From assembly GCA_051814705.1 (NCBI GenBank), contig JBPWQW010000002.1, positions 1 through 64,000 on the forward strand: DNA of 64,000 bases. Direction: 5' to 3'. Shown piece by piece: positions 16,395 to 25,445 of the stretch. The position numbers were made by a program, and so were the translations under genes. Origin of the DNA: Geojedonia sp051814705 (GTDB taxonomy: Bacteria; Bacteroidota; Bacteroidia; Flavobacteriales; Flavobacteriaceae). Each line of letters begins with the position of its first letter. The stretch's first letter is position 1. Below the pieces are notes generated by a model, which made no database searches, was not told the DNA's origin, and worked only from the letters and a program-made list of their open reading frames with translations.

Positions 16395-17300
16395 CTAAAC
16401 TTTTTCAAATACCATTCGATAATGATCCATAACTTCGCGTTCAAAACACACACGATTCGGGCTAACTTTAAATATGGCCACTAAATGCCTGAATTCCTTA
16501 TCGGTGACATATTTTGGAATAAGAGATAGGTACAACCCATATTTTTTAAAACTAAATTTCCTGAACTTTTTTCTCCATTGACCTATGGTTTCAATATAAT
16601 CCAATCGGCCACTGCTTTTGGATATTAATTTAAAATGAGGCTCGGCATTTCGTATAACCATTTCAGGACCATAAGGCAGCCACGAACCTGGAAATTGTTT
16701 CACCATTAAAGCCATGATATAGGCTGTGGAGTTTTTTTTGGCATTAACATCCAATTGATCAAAATCGATCATATTTTTACTAAAGGTCATGGTTTGCATA
16801 TAAAAACGACCTCCAACAGGTAACAGGTTGTATAAGGTTTTAAAAAAATCACTGTACACGGTTTCTTGCTTCCCTTGTTGCCAGTCTTCAACCGAACAGA
16901 AATGTTCTAATCCACCAATACAGGTAATGGCATCAAAAGTACCATAGTCTTCAGGTTTAATGTAGCGGCAGTCTTTCACTAAAACATTAAAACCATTTTT
17001 CTGGCAAGCATCTGCTTGTCCCTGTGATAAGGTTAAACCAATACTAGTTGCCTCTCTTTCTTCAACAATATATCTGGTAAATGGAGCCCAACCGCAGGCC
17101 ATATCCAGTACTTTAGTCCCTTTTTTAATATGAAGACTATCTGCTATAAATTTATGCTTTGCTTTTTGAGCTTCTTCTAAGGACATCGAAAAATCCCCAT
17201 CGTATTTAGCACCACTATAATCACCCGTTTCACCCATGCTCAATCGAAATATTTCGTCGATGGTACTGTAGGTGAAATCCAAATCTTTTTTCTCTGCCAT
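16395..17300 (-). CDS. CFA-synthase-like SAM-dependent methyltransferase
   Basis: A 301-residue class I methyltransferase. SAM-binding motif I is VLDMACGWAPF at 64-74; ITCIGGLEHF later is the post-motif II of the mycolic/cyclopropane fatty acid synthase group. Unlike full CFA synthases (about 380 residues) it lacks the N-terminal domain. It may add a methyl or methylene to an acyl chain or another lipid; the desaturase 236 bases downstream supports a lipid role. A near-perfect 24-base inverted repeat sits 19 bases upstream of the start. Confidence 0.75.
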   Translation of the reverse strand: MAEKKDLDFTYSTIDEIFRLSMGETGDYSGAKYDGDFSMSLEEAQKAKHKFIADSLHIKKGTKVLDMACGWAPFTRYIVEEREATSIGLTLSQGQADACQKNGFNVLVKDCRYIKPEDYGTFDAITCIGGLEHFCSVEDWQQGKQETVYSDFFKTLYNLLPVGGRFYMQTMTFSKNMIDFDQLDVNAKKNSTAYIMALMVKQFPGSWLPYGPEMVIRNAEPHFKLISKSSGRLDYIETIGQWRKKFRKFSFKKYGLYLSLIPKYVTDKEFRHLVAIFKVSPNRVCFEREVMDHYRMVFEKV

Positions 17301-17318
17301 ATGTATTACTATTGAGGT

Positions 17319-17342
17319 TGTCTAAAAAGAACTTTTAAGACA
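17319..17342. promoter_or_regulatory. 24-base inverted repeat ahead of the methyltransferase gene
   Basis: Arms TGTCTAAAAAG and CTTTTAAGACA face each other across two bases with one mismatch, between the divergent methyltransferase and NDH-2 genes and 19 bases ahead of the former. The size and symmetry fit a dimeric regulator site, or an mRNA hairpin with an AA-centred loop. No regulator gene is adjacent. Confidence 0.4.
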
Positions 17343-17589
17343 GGCTCTTTTATGAATTAATTATCATTGCATTTGTTTTCGTCAACTGCGGTTACGAAGT
17401 TACCTTATAAAACTTTGGGAATCTATTATTTAGTCATATTTATTGTGGCCATTGTAGGTAGGTAAAGACATGAACTATTGTGTAGATAGATAGAAGAATT
17501 TTTAATACCTGTAGACAAGTTTATTTTTTTCAATATAAATGATCAATTATTTATACCTTTATTTAAATTTATTAAAGGCCTCAAAAAAT

Positions 17590-18846
17590 ATGGTTAAAAA
17601 AAATAAGATTGTCATTATTGGGGCTGGTTTTGGTGGTGTGGCGATGGCGAAGTCCTTTAAAAACAAGCCCGTAGATGTCTTATTAATCGACCAAAATAAT
17701 TACCATAACTTTCAGCCTTTAATGTATCAAATTGCAACGGGAGGGTTGGAGCCTTATAGTATCGCGTATCCCGTAAGGCGGATTTTTAGAGGCTATAAAA
17801 ATGTGCGTTTTAGGATGGCAGAGGTGGAATCTGTCGATATAACAACTAAAAAAATTCAAACGTCCACAGGTTTTTTTTCATATGATGATCTCATCATAGC
17901 TACAGGAAGTCAAACCAATTATTTTAATTTTGAATCTGTTAAAAGTGAACTCTTTACACTTAAATCCATTCCTGATGCCTTAAATATTAGAAATTTTATT
18001 TTTCAGAACCTTGAAAAGGCACTATCGAAACCTAAAAATGAAACCTTGTCTGAAATTTTAAGCATTGCAATTATAGGAGGAGGGCCAGCAGGTATTGAAA
18101 TAGCCGGAGCTTTGGCCGAAATGAAAAAATATGTCATCCCCAAAGATTTTCCAGATTTGGATGTTTCAAAAATGCACATCAATTTGTATGAAGCCAACGA
18201 TAAATTATTAAAAGTGATGTCGAATGAAGCTTCTGCAAAAAGTTTGGAATATTTGCAGCAAATGGGCATTAATGTCCATCTAAATTCAAGGATCAATTCT
18301 TATGAAAATGATAAATTAACGGATATAGAGGGCAACGTTTTTTATACCGATACTGTAATTTGGACAGCAGGAGTTAAAGGTGCTCCTGTTGAAGGTCTAC
18401 CAAAGGAAAGTATCATTTCTGGAAACCGGATATTGGTAGATGAGTTCAATCGAGTGTTGCATACCCATTCAGTTTTTGCCATCGGCGATGTTGCTGCTTG
18501 TGTTACAGAAGATAACCCAAGAGGGCTCCCCATGTTGGCTCCCGTAGCACAACAACATGGCAGGTATTTGGCAAAAAACATACTAAATAAAATTAAAAAG
18601 AAGCCTTTAAAGCCCTTTGTTTATCGCGATAGGGGGACCATGGCAACCATTGGAAGAAAAAAAGCAGTGGTTGATTTGCCAAACTGGAAATTTCAAGGTT
18701 CTTTTGCATGGTTTGTATGGATGTTTGTGCATATTATGTCACTTGTAGGCCATAGAAACAGAGCCATGGCTTTTTTGAATTGGGCAGCTAATTATTTTAC
18801 TTACGATAAACCCTTAGGTCTAATTATTAGGCCATTTAAGAAATAA
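17590..18846 (+). CDS. Type II NADH dehydrogenase (NDH-2-like)
   Basis: A 418-residue FAD/NAD(P)-dependent oxidoreductase. The FAD-binding VIIGAGFGGVAMA starts at residue 8; a second dinucleotide motif IIGGGPAGIEIAGALAE lies near 160 for NADH; FAIGDVAA and APVAQQHGRYLAKN are the usual flavin-contact motifs, and the C-terminal amphipathic stretch (FAWFVWMFVHIMSL) is the membrane-association part of NDH-2. It should pass electrons from NADH to quinone without pumping. I choose the ATG at 17590, two residues before the charged KKNK; an upstream ATG (17539) would add a 17-residue hydrophobic tail not seen in the family. NhaD follows after 20 bases. Confidence 0.87.
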   Translation: MVKKNKIVIIGAGFGGVAMAKSFKNKPVDVLLIDQNNYHNFQPLMYQIATGGLEPYSIAYPVRRIFRGYKNVRFRMAEVESVDITTKKIQTSTGFFSYDDLIIATGSQTNYFNFESVKSELFTLKSIPDALNIRNFIFQNLEKALSKPKNETLSEILSIAIIGGGPAGIEIAGALAEMKKYVIPKDFPDLDVSKMHINLYEANDKLLKVMSNEASAKSLEYLQQMGINVHLNSRINSYENDKLTDIEGNVFYTDTVIWTAGVKGAPVEGLPKESIISGNRILVDEFNRVLHTHSVFAIGDVAACVTEDNPRGLPMLAPVAQQHGRYLAKNILNKIKKKPLKPFVYRDRGTMATIGRKKAVVDLPNWKFQGSFAWFVWMFVHIMSLVGHRNRAMAFLNWAANYFTYDKPLGLIIRPFKK

Positions 18847-18866
18847 TTTAATTTTTAACCTACATT

Positions 18867-20174
18867 ATGTATTTAGCAATCATTTTGGTATTTAGCATTG
18901 GATACTTGGCCATTGCACTGGAACACAAAATTAACATCAATAAAACCGCATCGGCTCTATTAATAGGAGTGCTGTGTTGGGTATTGCTCATTTTTGGCAG
19001 GGACGTCCTGTTTCCAAACCTGACTGAAGCAAAAGCCTTGGAATTTATTTCGGAATCTTTACTGATTCAAATTGGCGAAATTTCAGAAATTCTCTTTTTC
19101 CTTTTAGGGGCAATGACCATAGTTGAGTTAATAGATGCCCATGAAGGGTTTACAATAATAACAGACAAGATTAAATTAACCAGTCGCAGTAAATTGCTTT
19201 GGGCACTGTCGTTTATTACCTTTTTTCTGTCTGCAACTTTGGATAACCTTACCACAGCAATCGTAATGGCTACTTTATTGCGAAAAATGATAAAAAACAA
19301 AAGTGATTTATGGCTATTTGCGGGTATGATTATTATTGCTGCAAATGCAGGAGGCGCTTGGTCACCTATTGGCGACGTCACCACTATCATGTTATGGATT
19401 GGCGGACAAATTACAGCAACCAATATTATCACCGAAATATTTATTCCCAGTTTGGTTTGTATGCTTGTGCCTTTAACCATATTGGGTTTACAACTCAAAG
19501 GAAACTTAAAACCTGCGAGCTCAACTGCAACTGTTCATGTAACACTGCATAAAAAAGTGAGTAGATTTGAAAAAATACTGGTGTTTACTGCCGGTATTTC
19601 GGCTTTGCTTTTTGTACCTATATTTAAAACCATTACCCATTTACCACCTTTTATGGGAATTTTATTTGGCTTAAGTGTCATTTGGATTGTTACCGAAATT
19701 TTACATAGAAATAAGAATGTTGAGCGTAAAAAGTCTTTAACAATTGTTGGAATTCTAGAGCGAATAGACACGCCGAGTATTTTATTTTTTCTTGGGATTT
19801 TAATGGCCGTAGCAGCCTTACAAGTTGGGGGGCACCTTTTACAACTTTCACAGGCATTGGATGCTACTTTTGACAATATTTATGTGATCAACACCTTAAT
19901 TGGAGCTTTGTCTTCTATTATTGATAACGTGCCAATGGTTGCAGGCGCTATGGGCATGTACTCAATGAGTGTTTTTCCAGTCGATCACGATTTTTGGGAA
20001 TTATTGGCATATTGTGCTGGTACTGGAGGTAGTATCCTTATCATAGGTTCAGCAGCTGGTGTGGCCATCATGGGCATCTTTAAAATTGATTTTATCTGGT
20101 ATTTAAAGAGAATTTCTCTCGTGGCGCTTTTGGGGTATCTTGCAGGTATTGGAGTCTATATAATTTTGAATTAA
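18867..20174 (+). CDS. nhaD: NhaD-type sodium/proton antiporter
   Basis: A 435-residue, roughly 11-segment inner-membrane protein of the NhaD/ArsB ion transporter superfamily. Family signatures are LSATLDNLTTAIVMATLLRK, ANAGGAWSPIGDVTTIMLW and, in the second half, GALSSIIDNVPMVAGAMGMY. NhaD expels sodium (and lithium) in exchange for protons, a common need in marine bacteria. It lies 20 bases after NDH-2 and 40 bases before the VIT1/CCC1 gene, so the three are likely co-transcribed. Confidence 0.87.
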   Translation: MYLAIILVFSIGYLAIALEHKININKTASALLIGVLCWVLLIFGRDVLFPNLTEAKALEFISESLLIQIGEISEILFFLLGAMTIVELIDAHEGFTIITDKIKLTSRSKLLWALSFITFFLSATLDNLTTAIVMATLLRKMIKNKSDLWLFAGMIIIAANAGGAWSPIGDVTTIMLWIGGQITATNIITEIFIPSLVCMLVPLTILGLQLKGNLKPASSTATVHVTLHKKVSRFEKILVFTAGISALLFVPIFKTITHLPPFMGILFGLSVIWIVTEILHRNKNVERKKSLTIVGILERIDTPSILFFLGILMAVAALQVGGHLLQLSQALDATFDNIYVINTLIGALSSIIDNVPMVAGAMGMYSMSVFPVDHDFWELLAYCAGTGGSILIIGSAAGVAIMGIFKIDFIWYLKRISLVALLGYLAGIGVYIILN

Positions 20175-20214
20175 ATTTAGCCTAAAAAACGTATTTATTC
20201 TTAACAGAACCCGA

Positions 20215-20904
20215 ATGGCACATCACAAAGAAGAACATCTTAAAAATTCTGACTTTATAACCGATTCGGTTATTGGACTTGCTGATGGATTGACTGTGCC
20301 TTTTGCTTTGGCAGCAGGACTAAGCGCCGCAGTATCGACTAATGATATTATCATTACAGCCGGTGTTGCAGAAATTGTAGCCGGTTCGATTGCCATGGGA
20401 CTAGGCGGATATTTGGCGGGTAAAACTGAAATTGAGCATTATGATGCCGAATTAAAACGTGAATATGAAGAAGTAGAATTGGTTCCTGAAAAAGAAAAAG
20501 AAGAAGTTAGGGAGGTATTTGCCGATTATGGATTGAGCGAACACTCTCAAAATTTGATTGTTGAAGAACTTGTTCAGAATAAGGACAAATGGGTAGATTT
20601 TATGATGAAGTTTGAACTCGGACTTGAAAAACCCAATATCAATCGGGCACGAAATAGCGGGTTGACCATCGGTTTGGCCTATGTTGTTGGAGGCTTAATC
20701 CCATTGTTGGGATACATCTTTACAAACACTCCGAAAGAGGGGCTTATCGGCTCTTCAATTTTAACCATAATTTGTTTATTTGTTTTTGGATACTTTAAAA
20801 GCAAGGTAACAGGGCAACCTCTTTTAAAGGGCGCATTAAAAGTGATGTCAATAGGTATTATTGCCGCCGCCGCCGCTTATTTTGTAGCACAACTGTTTGG
20901 ATAA
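20215..20904 (+). CDS. VIT1/CCC1 family iron/manganese transporter
   Basis: A 229-residue membrane protein. The N-terminal helix pair DSVIGLADGLTVPFALAAGLS and GSIAMGLGGYLAGKTEIEHY, the acidic cytosolic stretch (EREYEEVELVPEKEKEEVREVF, residues about 82-103) and two C-terminal segments match VIT1/CCC1 proteins, which export or store Fe(II) or Mn(II). The Glu-rich loop is the metal-binding part of the plant VIT1 fold. It is the last gene of the NDH-2 run and ends seven bases from the convergent APC permease gene. Confidence 0.85.
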   Translation: MAHHKEEHLKNSDFITDSVIGLADGLTVPFALAAGLSAAVSTNDIIITAGVAEIVAGSIAMGLGGYLAGKTEIEHYDAELKREYEEVELVPEKEKEEVREVFADYGLSEHSQNLIVEELVQNKDKWVDFMMKFELGLEKPNINRARNSGLTIGLAYVVGGLIPLLGYIFTNTPKEGLIGSSILTIICLFVFGYFKSKVTGQPLLKGALKVMSIGIIAAAAAYFVAQLFG

Positions 20905-20910
20905 TGTTTT

Positions 20911-22641
20911 TTAAATTATTAACCTGACGTCGCCAAGTTGTTCAATTCTAAAAGGAAACTTATCGGTAGGGGAACCGATAAACATAAAATTAATAGGAAT
21001 GTTCCAGCGTTTGGATAATTCTTTGATTTTTTGAGGGCTAAAGTCGCCCAATTCTTCAATAAACTCAATATGAATATTGGGATAGGCTCGATCCAAAACT
21101 TCTATATCTTTTTTGAGATTTTGCGGAACGGTTTCATTTTTGTTTAAGACAGTAACGATCTTTAATCGCCTAGTATCCTCGTTATGACTAATATATTGAA
21201 GGACCTTATTCAAACCCGCAACATGGTCTCCTTTTGTAAAAAAAACAAATTGTTGGGTATTGATACTTCGTATTTTAAAGTTGATTTGTCTTTTAATGAC
21301 ACTAAACATTCTTTTATTTGAAGGTGTGATATAGTCGATAATCAATAAAATAACTTTTAAAATTGAAATGCGATACAGCATAAAGCCAACAATTAAAAGG
21401 GTTGGAAACAAATATTTTAAAAAGATGGCCAAGTATTCAGGGTTTAAAATAATATTCCCCCAGAGAGCTATAACCACTCCTAGAATAGCAACAATAACGG
21501 CGATCCAACTCGCTGTTTCGGGTCGTGGTAATTTACTGCGGTTTACTTTTAAAAGCATATTACCTACGCCAAATAAAACCATGACACTTAAAAATGCGAT
21601 GGTATAAACACCGGCAAGTGCCTCTAAATCTCCATTAGTGATGATTAAAATGGAAACACAGAGTATAAAGAACATTATAAAAATAAGATAGGAACTTCCC
21701 CTTTTGTTTTTTTTCAACAATACATTTGGTAATATTCGATCTAGTGCCATCCGTTCGACTAAACCGCCAACACCCACATAGGATGTCAAAACCGCACCAC
21801 TTAGCACCAATGCCGCATCGATAGAAACCAAATACAACAGCCAATTTCCACCAGTCATATTGCCCATAAAAGAGAGTAGGGTTTCTTCATTGGCATTGAT
21901 AGTGGTTAATGGGATTATAGCCAAAGCCAAAAATGCTAATAAAGGATTAAAAACTGTGACGATAATCCACATGTTTTTCAAGGTTTTTGGAAAAACGCCC
22001 TGTTTTTGTTCTTCGACAAAATTGGCAGAACTTTCAAAGCCACTAATCCCAAGCATGGCAGCGGCAAAACCAAAAAACAAGGCTGTCAATATACTGCCTT
22101 CAACAGGAGTTTTAAAATTTGAAATTAGGATGTCAAAACCATTTCTAAATAAAAAATAAACACTAAAAAGACAAAGTATGACGAGGGAAGCCAAATGAAA
22201 GATAAAGATAACAATGGCAACCTTTGAAGATTCACCAATACCCAAACTTACCAATATCATAAAGATTAAAAGTAATGCAATGGTTATACCGATTACAGGT
22301 ATGGAATCCCATAAACTGTGGGCATATTTAATAGCTTCACTAGCTGAAATTACTGCGGTCGCCATATAAGATAAAACGGTCAATGAAGCAGCGAAAGAGG
22401 CTGTGGATTTTTTTGTAGTATTCAATAAGGCATTGTAAGCACCTCCATTTAAGGGTAAAGCACCAACAACTTCACCATAAATTTTTCTAAATAAATAAAG
22501 AATCAGAGAAACCAGTAACAATGAAATCCATGCGTATTGTCCCGCATAAACAATAGCCAAAGCTGAAACGTATAAACAAGAAGAACTAATATCATTACTG
22601 CAAATGGCAGTTGCTGCAAGCTCGTTAAGCTTTTTTTTCAT
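20911..22641 (-). CDS. APC family amino acid permease with cytosolic C-terminal domain
   Basis: A 576-residue amino acid-polyamine-organocation transporter. About twelve membrane segments fill the first 430 residues, beginning with AICSNDISSSCLYVSALAI and ALPLNGGAYNALLNTTKKS, the first of which is the substrate/ion site helix of the family. The last 140 residues (RRQINFKIRSINTQQFVFF onward) are soluble and have the KIVTVLNKNETV alternation of a universal-stress-like fold. The transported amino acid is not predictable. It is a monocistronic unit divergent from DUF1003. Confidence 0.8.
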   Translation of the reverse strand: MKKKLNELAATAICSNDISSSCLYVSALAIVYAGQYAWISLLLVSLILYLFRKIYGEVVGALPLNGGAYNALLNTTKKSTASFAASLTVLSYMATAVISASEAIKYAHSLWDSIPVIGITIALLLIFMILVSLGIGESSKVAIVIFIFHLASLVILCLFSVYFLFRNGFDILISNFKTPVEGSILTALFFGFAAAMLGISGFESSANFVEEQKQGVFPKTLKNMWIIVTVFNPLLAFLALAIIPLTTINANEETLLSFMGNMTGGNWLLYLVSIDAALVLSGAVLTSYVGVGGLVERMALDRILPNVLLKKNKRGSSYLIFIMFFILCVSILIITNGDLEALAGVYTIAFLSVMVLFGVGNMLLKVNRSKLPRPETASWIAVIVAILGVVIALWGNIILNPEYLAIFLKYLFPTLLIVGFMLYRISILKVILLIIDYITPSNKRMFSVIKRQINFKIRSINTQQFVFFTKGDHVAGLNKVLQYISHNEDTRRLKIVTVLNKNETVPQNLKKDIEVLDRAYPNIHIEFIEELGDFSPQKIKELSKRWNIPINFMFIGSPTDKFPFRIEQLGDVRLII

Positions 22642-22742
22642 AGTGAAAAAAATAAAATAAGAGCAACAAAGGTATTTGTAAATTATTAATATGCCTAAAT
22701 TGTATCTATATTTATTAGAATTTTATATTTAAAAAGAGACTT

Positions 22743-23453
22743 ATGAAAACTTTTGTGAGCAATATTTCAAATAATGAATTTCCTGAAACAGAAAAAGTTA
22801 ACGCCAAAACCATTAGAAAATCGGTTTTTGAATTGATCCAAAAAACCTATCCAGAGTTTAACAGGCATAGCCATATATCCATATCCGAATTAAATCAATA
22901 TCGGCAAAAATACATTGCGGAGTATTTGATTAACGAAGTAGGGGAGATTTCAGTTTTAGAACAAGATGTTTTGAAAACCATCGATAAACAAGGAGCAATT
23001 TTGTTGCGAAAAGACAACGATGATAAAAACTCCAATTTTACTTATGGTCAACGCTTAGCAGATAAAATTGCATCATTTGGAGGTAGCTGGAAGTTTATTA
23101 TCATTTTTGGAGTTTTCATTTTTGTTTGGATGATTATTAATGTGGTGTTTCTGTTGAGCAAAGCTTTTGATCCTTATCCATTTATTTTACTAAACTTAAT
23201 CTTATCCTGTTTGGCCGCCTTGCAGGCCCCTGTGATTATGATGAGCCAAAATAGACAGGAAGAAAAAGACAGAGACCGCGCAAAACAAGATTATATGGTC
23301 AACTTAAAATCGGAACTGGAAATTAGAATGTTACACGAAAAATTGGATCATTTAATCATACACCAGCAAGAGGAATTATTAAACATCCAACAAGTTCAGG
23401 TTGAAATGCTAGAAGATATTATGAAACAAATCAACAAAACCAAAAAGCCTTAA
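22743..23453 (+). CDS. DUF1003 membrane protein
   Basis: A 236-residue protein. The DUF1003 core (about 85-185) has GQRLADKIASFGGSWKFIIIFGVFIFVWMIIN, two membrane segments joined by DPYPFILLNLILSCLAALQAPVIMMSQNRQEEKDR, and the C-terminal coiled coil (KSELEIRMLHEKLDHLIIHQQEELL). The N-terminal 80 residues carry the ISELNQYRQKYIAEYL stretch found in some members. Function unknown. It is followed 63 bases later by the DUF2911 gene. Confidence 0.85.
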   Translation: MKTFVSNISNNEFPETEKVNAKTIRKSVFELIQKTYPEFNRHSHISISELNQYRQKYIAEYLINEVGEISVLEQDVLKTIDKQGAILLRKDNDDKNSNFTYGQRLADKIASFGGSWKFIIIFGVFIFVWMIINVVFLLSKAFDPYPFILLNLILSCLAALQAPVIMMSQNRQEEKDRDRAKQDYMVNLKSELEIRMLHEKLDHLIIHQQEELLNIQQVQVEMLEDIMKQINKTKKP

Positions 23454-23516
23454 CTTAAGACATAGTTTTTTTGTAAATTTATAGCAATAATAACCTAATC
23501 ATTAATTCTTTTGAAA

Positions 23517-24365
23517 ATGAAAAAATTACTATGCATTATGACTGTATTGACATTGACTTTCAATGTCAATGCACAAATTGACACACCAGCACCAAGCCCG
23601 TTTTCCAAAATTGAGCAAAAAGTAGGACTGACCGATGTGACTTTGGAATATTCCCGTCCAAGTATGCGTGGTCGTACTATTTTTGGAGACTTGGTACCTT
23701 ACGAAACTTTATGGCGTTTAGGCGCCAATGCCAGTACTAAAATCACATTCAGTGATGATGTTACTGTGGGAGACCAAACTTTAAAGGCGGGATCTTATGC
23801 GGTTTATGCAAAACCTAGCCAAAATACTTGGGATGTGGTTTTTTATTCTGATGCCTCAGGTGGAGGAGTACCTCAAGACTGGGATGAGACTAAAGTAGCA
23901 GCAAAAGCTACAGTAGAAGTGAGTGCACTTCCATTCCAAATTGAAACGTTTACAATGTCCTTTGACAATTTAAGCAACAGTTCTGCAGTTTTGGGCATGT
24001 TTTGGGAAAACGTATATGTAGGTGTTGAATTTAAAGTGCCAACCGATGTCAAAGTTTCTGCTGCAATCGACAAAACCATGAAAGGCCCATCGGCCAATGA
24101 TTATTATGCTTCTGCAGTGTACTATTTACAAGAAGGGAAAGATATCAATCAAGCGAAAACTTGGATTGACAAAGCCATTTCAATGGCTGGCGATAAAGCC
24201 CCTTTTTGGCAATTGAGACAACAGTCTTTAATCTATGCAAAAGCTGGGGATAAAAAAGGAGCGATTGCTGCTGCTAAAAAATCATTGGCTGCATCTGAAG
24301 CTGCAGGAAATGCCGATTATATAAAAATGAACAAAGATTCCCTTAAAGAATGGGGAGCCATGTAA
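23517..24365 (+). CDS. Secreted DUF2911 protein with C-terminal TPR-like repeat
   Basis: About 282 residues with a signal peptide (MKKLLCIMTVLTLTFNVNAQ). DUF2911 occupies residues about 20-165 and shows VTLEYSRPSMRGRTIFGDLVPYETLWRLGANASTKI, the family signature. The rest (about 185-280) has helical repeats like DAKTWIDKAISMAGDKAPFWQLRQQSL, resembling TPRs. The function is unknown; it is probably periplasmic. I start at the ATG at 23517 rather than a TTG six bases upstream. A strong terminator follows 20 bases after the stop codon. Confidence 0.88.
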   Translation: MKKLLCIMTVLTLTFNVNAQIDTPAPSPFSKIEQKVGLTDVTLEYSRPSMRGRTIFGDLVPYETLWRLGANASTKITFSDDVTVGDQTLKAGSYAVYAKPSQNTWDVVFYSDASGGGVPQDWDETKVAAKATVEVSALPFQIETFTMSFDNLSNSSAVLGMFWENVYVGVEFKVPTDVKVSAAIDKTMKGPSANDYYASAVYYLQEGKDINQAKTWIDKAISMAGDKAPFWQLRQQSLIYAKAGDKKGAIAAAKKSLAASEAAGNADYIKMNKDSLKEWGAM

Positions 24366-24385
24366 TGAATTCTTAAACTATGTTT

Positions 24386-24420
24386 AAAAGCGTAACCTTG
24401 TTGGTTGCGCTTTTTTTTTT
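24386..24420 (+). terminator. Intrinsic terminator after the DUF2911 gene
   Basis: AAAAGCG-TAACC pairs with GGTTGCGCTTTT around a TTGTT loop, followed by ten T residues. Confidence 0.8.
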
Positions 24421-24461
24421 GGATCTATTCCTAATGTAAGTTTTTGAACTGTTCCATCAGC

Positions 24462-25445
24462 TCAATTGTACGTTAAACCAATCTGCTTTCTTACTGCATC
24501 CAAAGTATGGATGAGTAGCTTACTAAAATCAAAGGTCATAATATCACTTTCTGTTTTGCCATCCCTTAAGAGTTGGTTAAAGTGAGCGATTTCATAATTG
24601 TAACCAAAAGTATCACATTCAAATGCTTTGATTTCCTGCGAATGATTAGTGGACAGGGTAATGGTGGTAGGCTCATGAAATCTAGAATGCAAGGTTATCG
24701 TTCCTGTTTCACAATAAATCACAGCTTCGGTTGGAGATTGTTTCAACAAGGTGCTTTCGAGTTTGGCTTTAACCTGGTTGTCATAATGAAATACCATATC
24801 ACATGAGGAATCAACTCCATTTTCATAAAAAGTAGCTTGGGCTTCAATTTGCTTCGGTTTTCCCAACATAGAAAGTGCTGCAAAAATGGGATAGATGCCA
24901 ATATCCAACAAACTGCCACCACCCAATGATTTTTTAAACAATCTGGAAGTATCATCAAATTCGCGATGAAACCCAAAATCGGCTTCAACTTTTAAAATAG
25001 CACCATAAGTTTTGGATTCCAATGTTTTTAAAACAAATTGGTAATGAGGCAAAAAATAAGTCCACAAAGCTTCCATTAGTAATACGTCCTGCTCTTGTGC
25101 AATGTTTGTCATTTCGGTCACCTCCTCCAAACTCATAGCAAAAGGTTTTTCACATAACACAGCAATCCCATGTTTTAAGCACATGATGGTATTTTCTTTA
25201 TGAAACACATGTGGCGTGGCAATGTAAACGGCATCCACCTGAGTATCATTAACCAAAGCTTCATAGGAGTTGTATACTTTTGAAGCCTTAAATTCTGAAG
25301 CAAAGGCATCTGCTTTGTCCTGGGATCTGGAGGCCACGGCATACAGTTCACAGCCTTCGACAGTCCTTAAATCTTGGGCGAATTTATGAGCAATTCTTCC
25401 AAGTCCAATGATACCCCAACGTATGGATTTAGCTTGACCGTCCAT
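24462..25445 (-). CDS. Gfo/Idh/MocA family oxidoreductase
   Basis: A 327-residue NAD(P)-dependent dehydrogenase. The Rossmann motif GIIGLGRIAHKFAQDL is at the N-terminus, followed by YIATPHVFHKENTIMCLKHGIAVLCEKPFA (catalytic Lys of the EKP motif), and the C-terminal beta domain with GGGSLLDIGIYPI. Family members oxidise sugars, inositols or dihydrodiols. It is the last gene of the PIG-L/SSS operon: its start overlaps the symporter gene by 17 bases, so the sugar-like substrate is probably the one imported by the symporter. Confidence 0.85.
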   Translation of the reverse strand: MDGQAKSIRWGIIGLGRIAHKFAQDLRTVEGCELYAVASRSQDKADAFASEFKASKVYNSYEALVNDTQVDAVYIATPHVFHKENTIMCLKHGIAVLCEKPFAMSLEEVTEMTNIAQEQDVLLMEALWTYFLPHYQFVLKTLESKTYGAILKVEADFGFHREFDDTSRLFKKSLGGGSLLDIGIYPIFAALSMLGKPKQIEAQATFYENGVDSSCDMVFHYDNQVKAKLESTLLKQSPTEAVIYCETGTITLHSRFHEPTTITLSTNHSQEIKAFECDTFGYNYEIAHFNQLLRDGKTESDIMTFDFSKLLIHTLDAVRKQIGLTYN

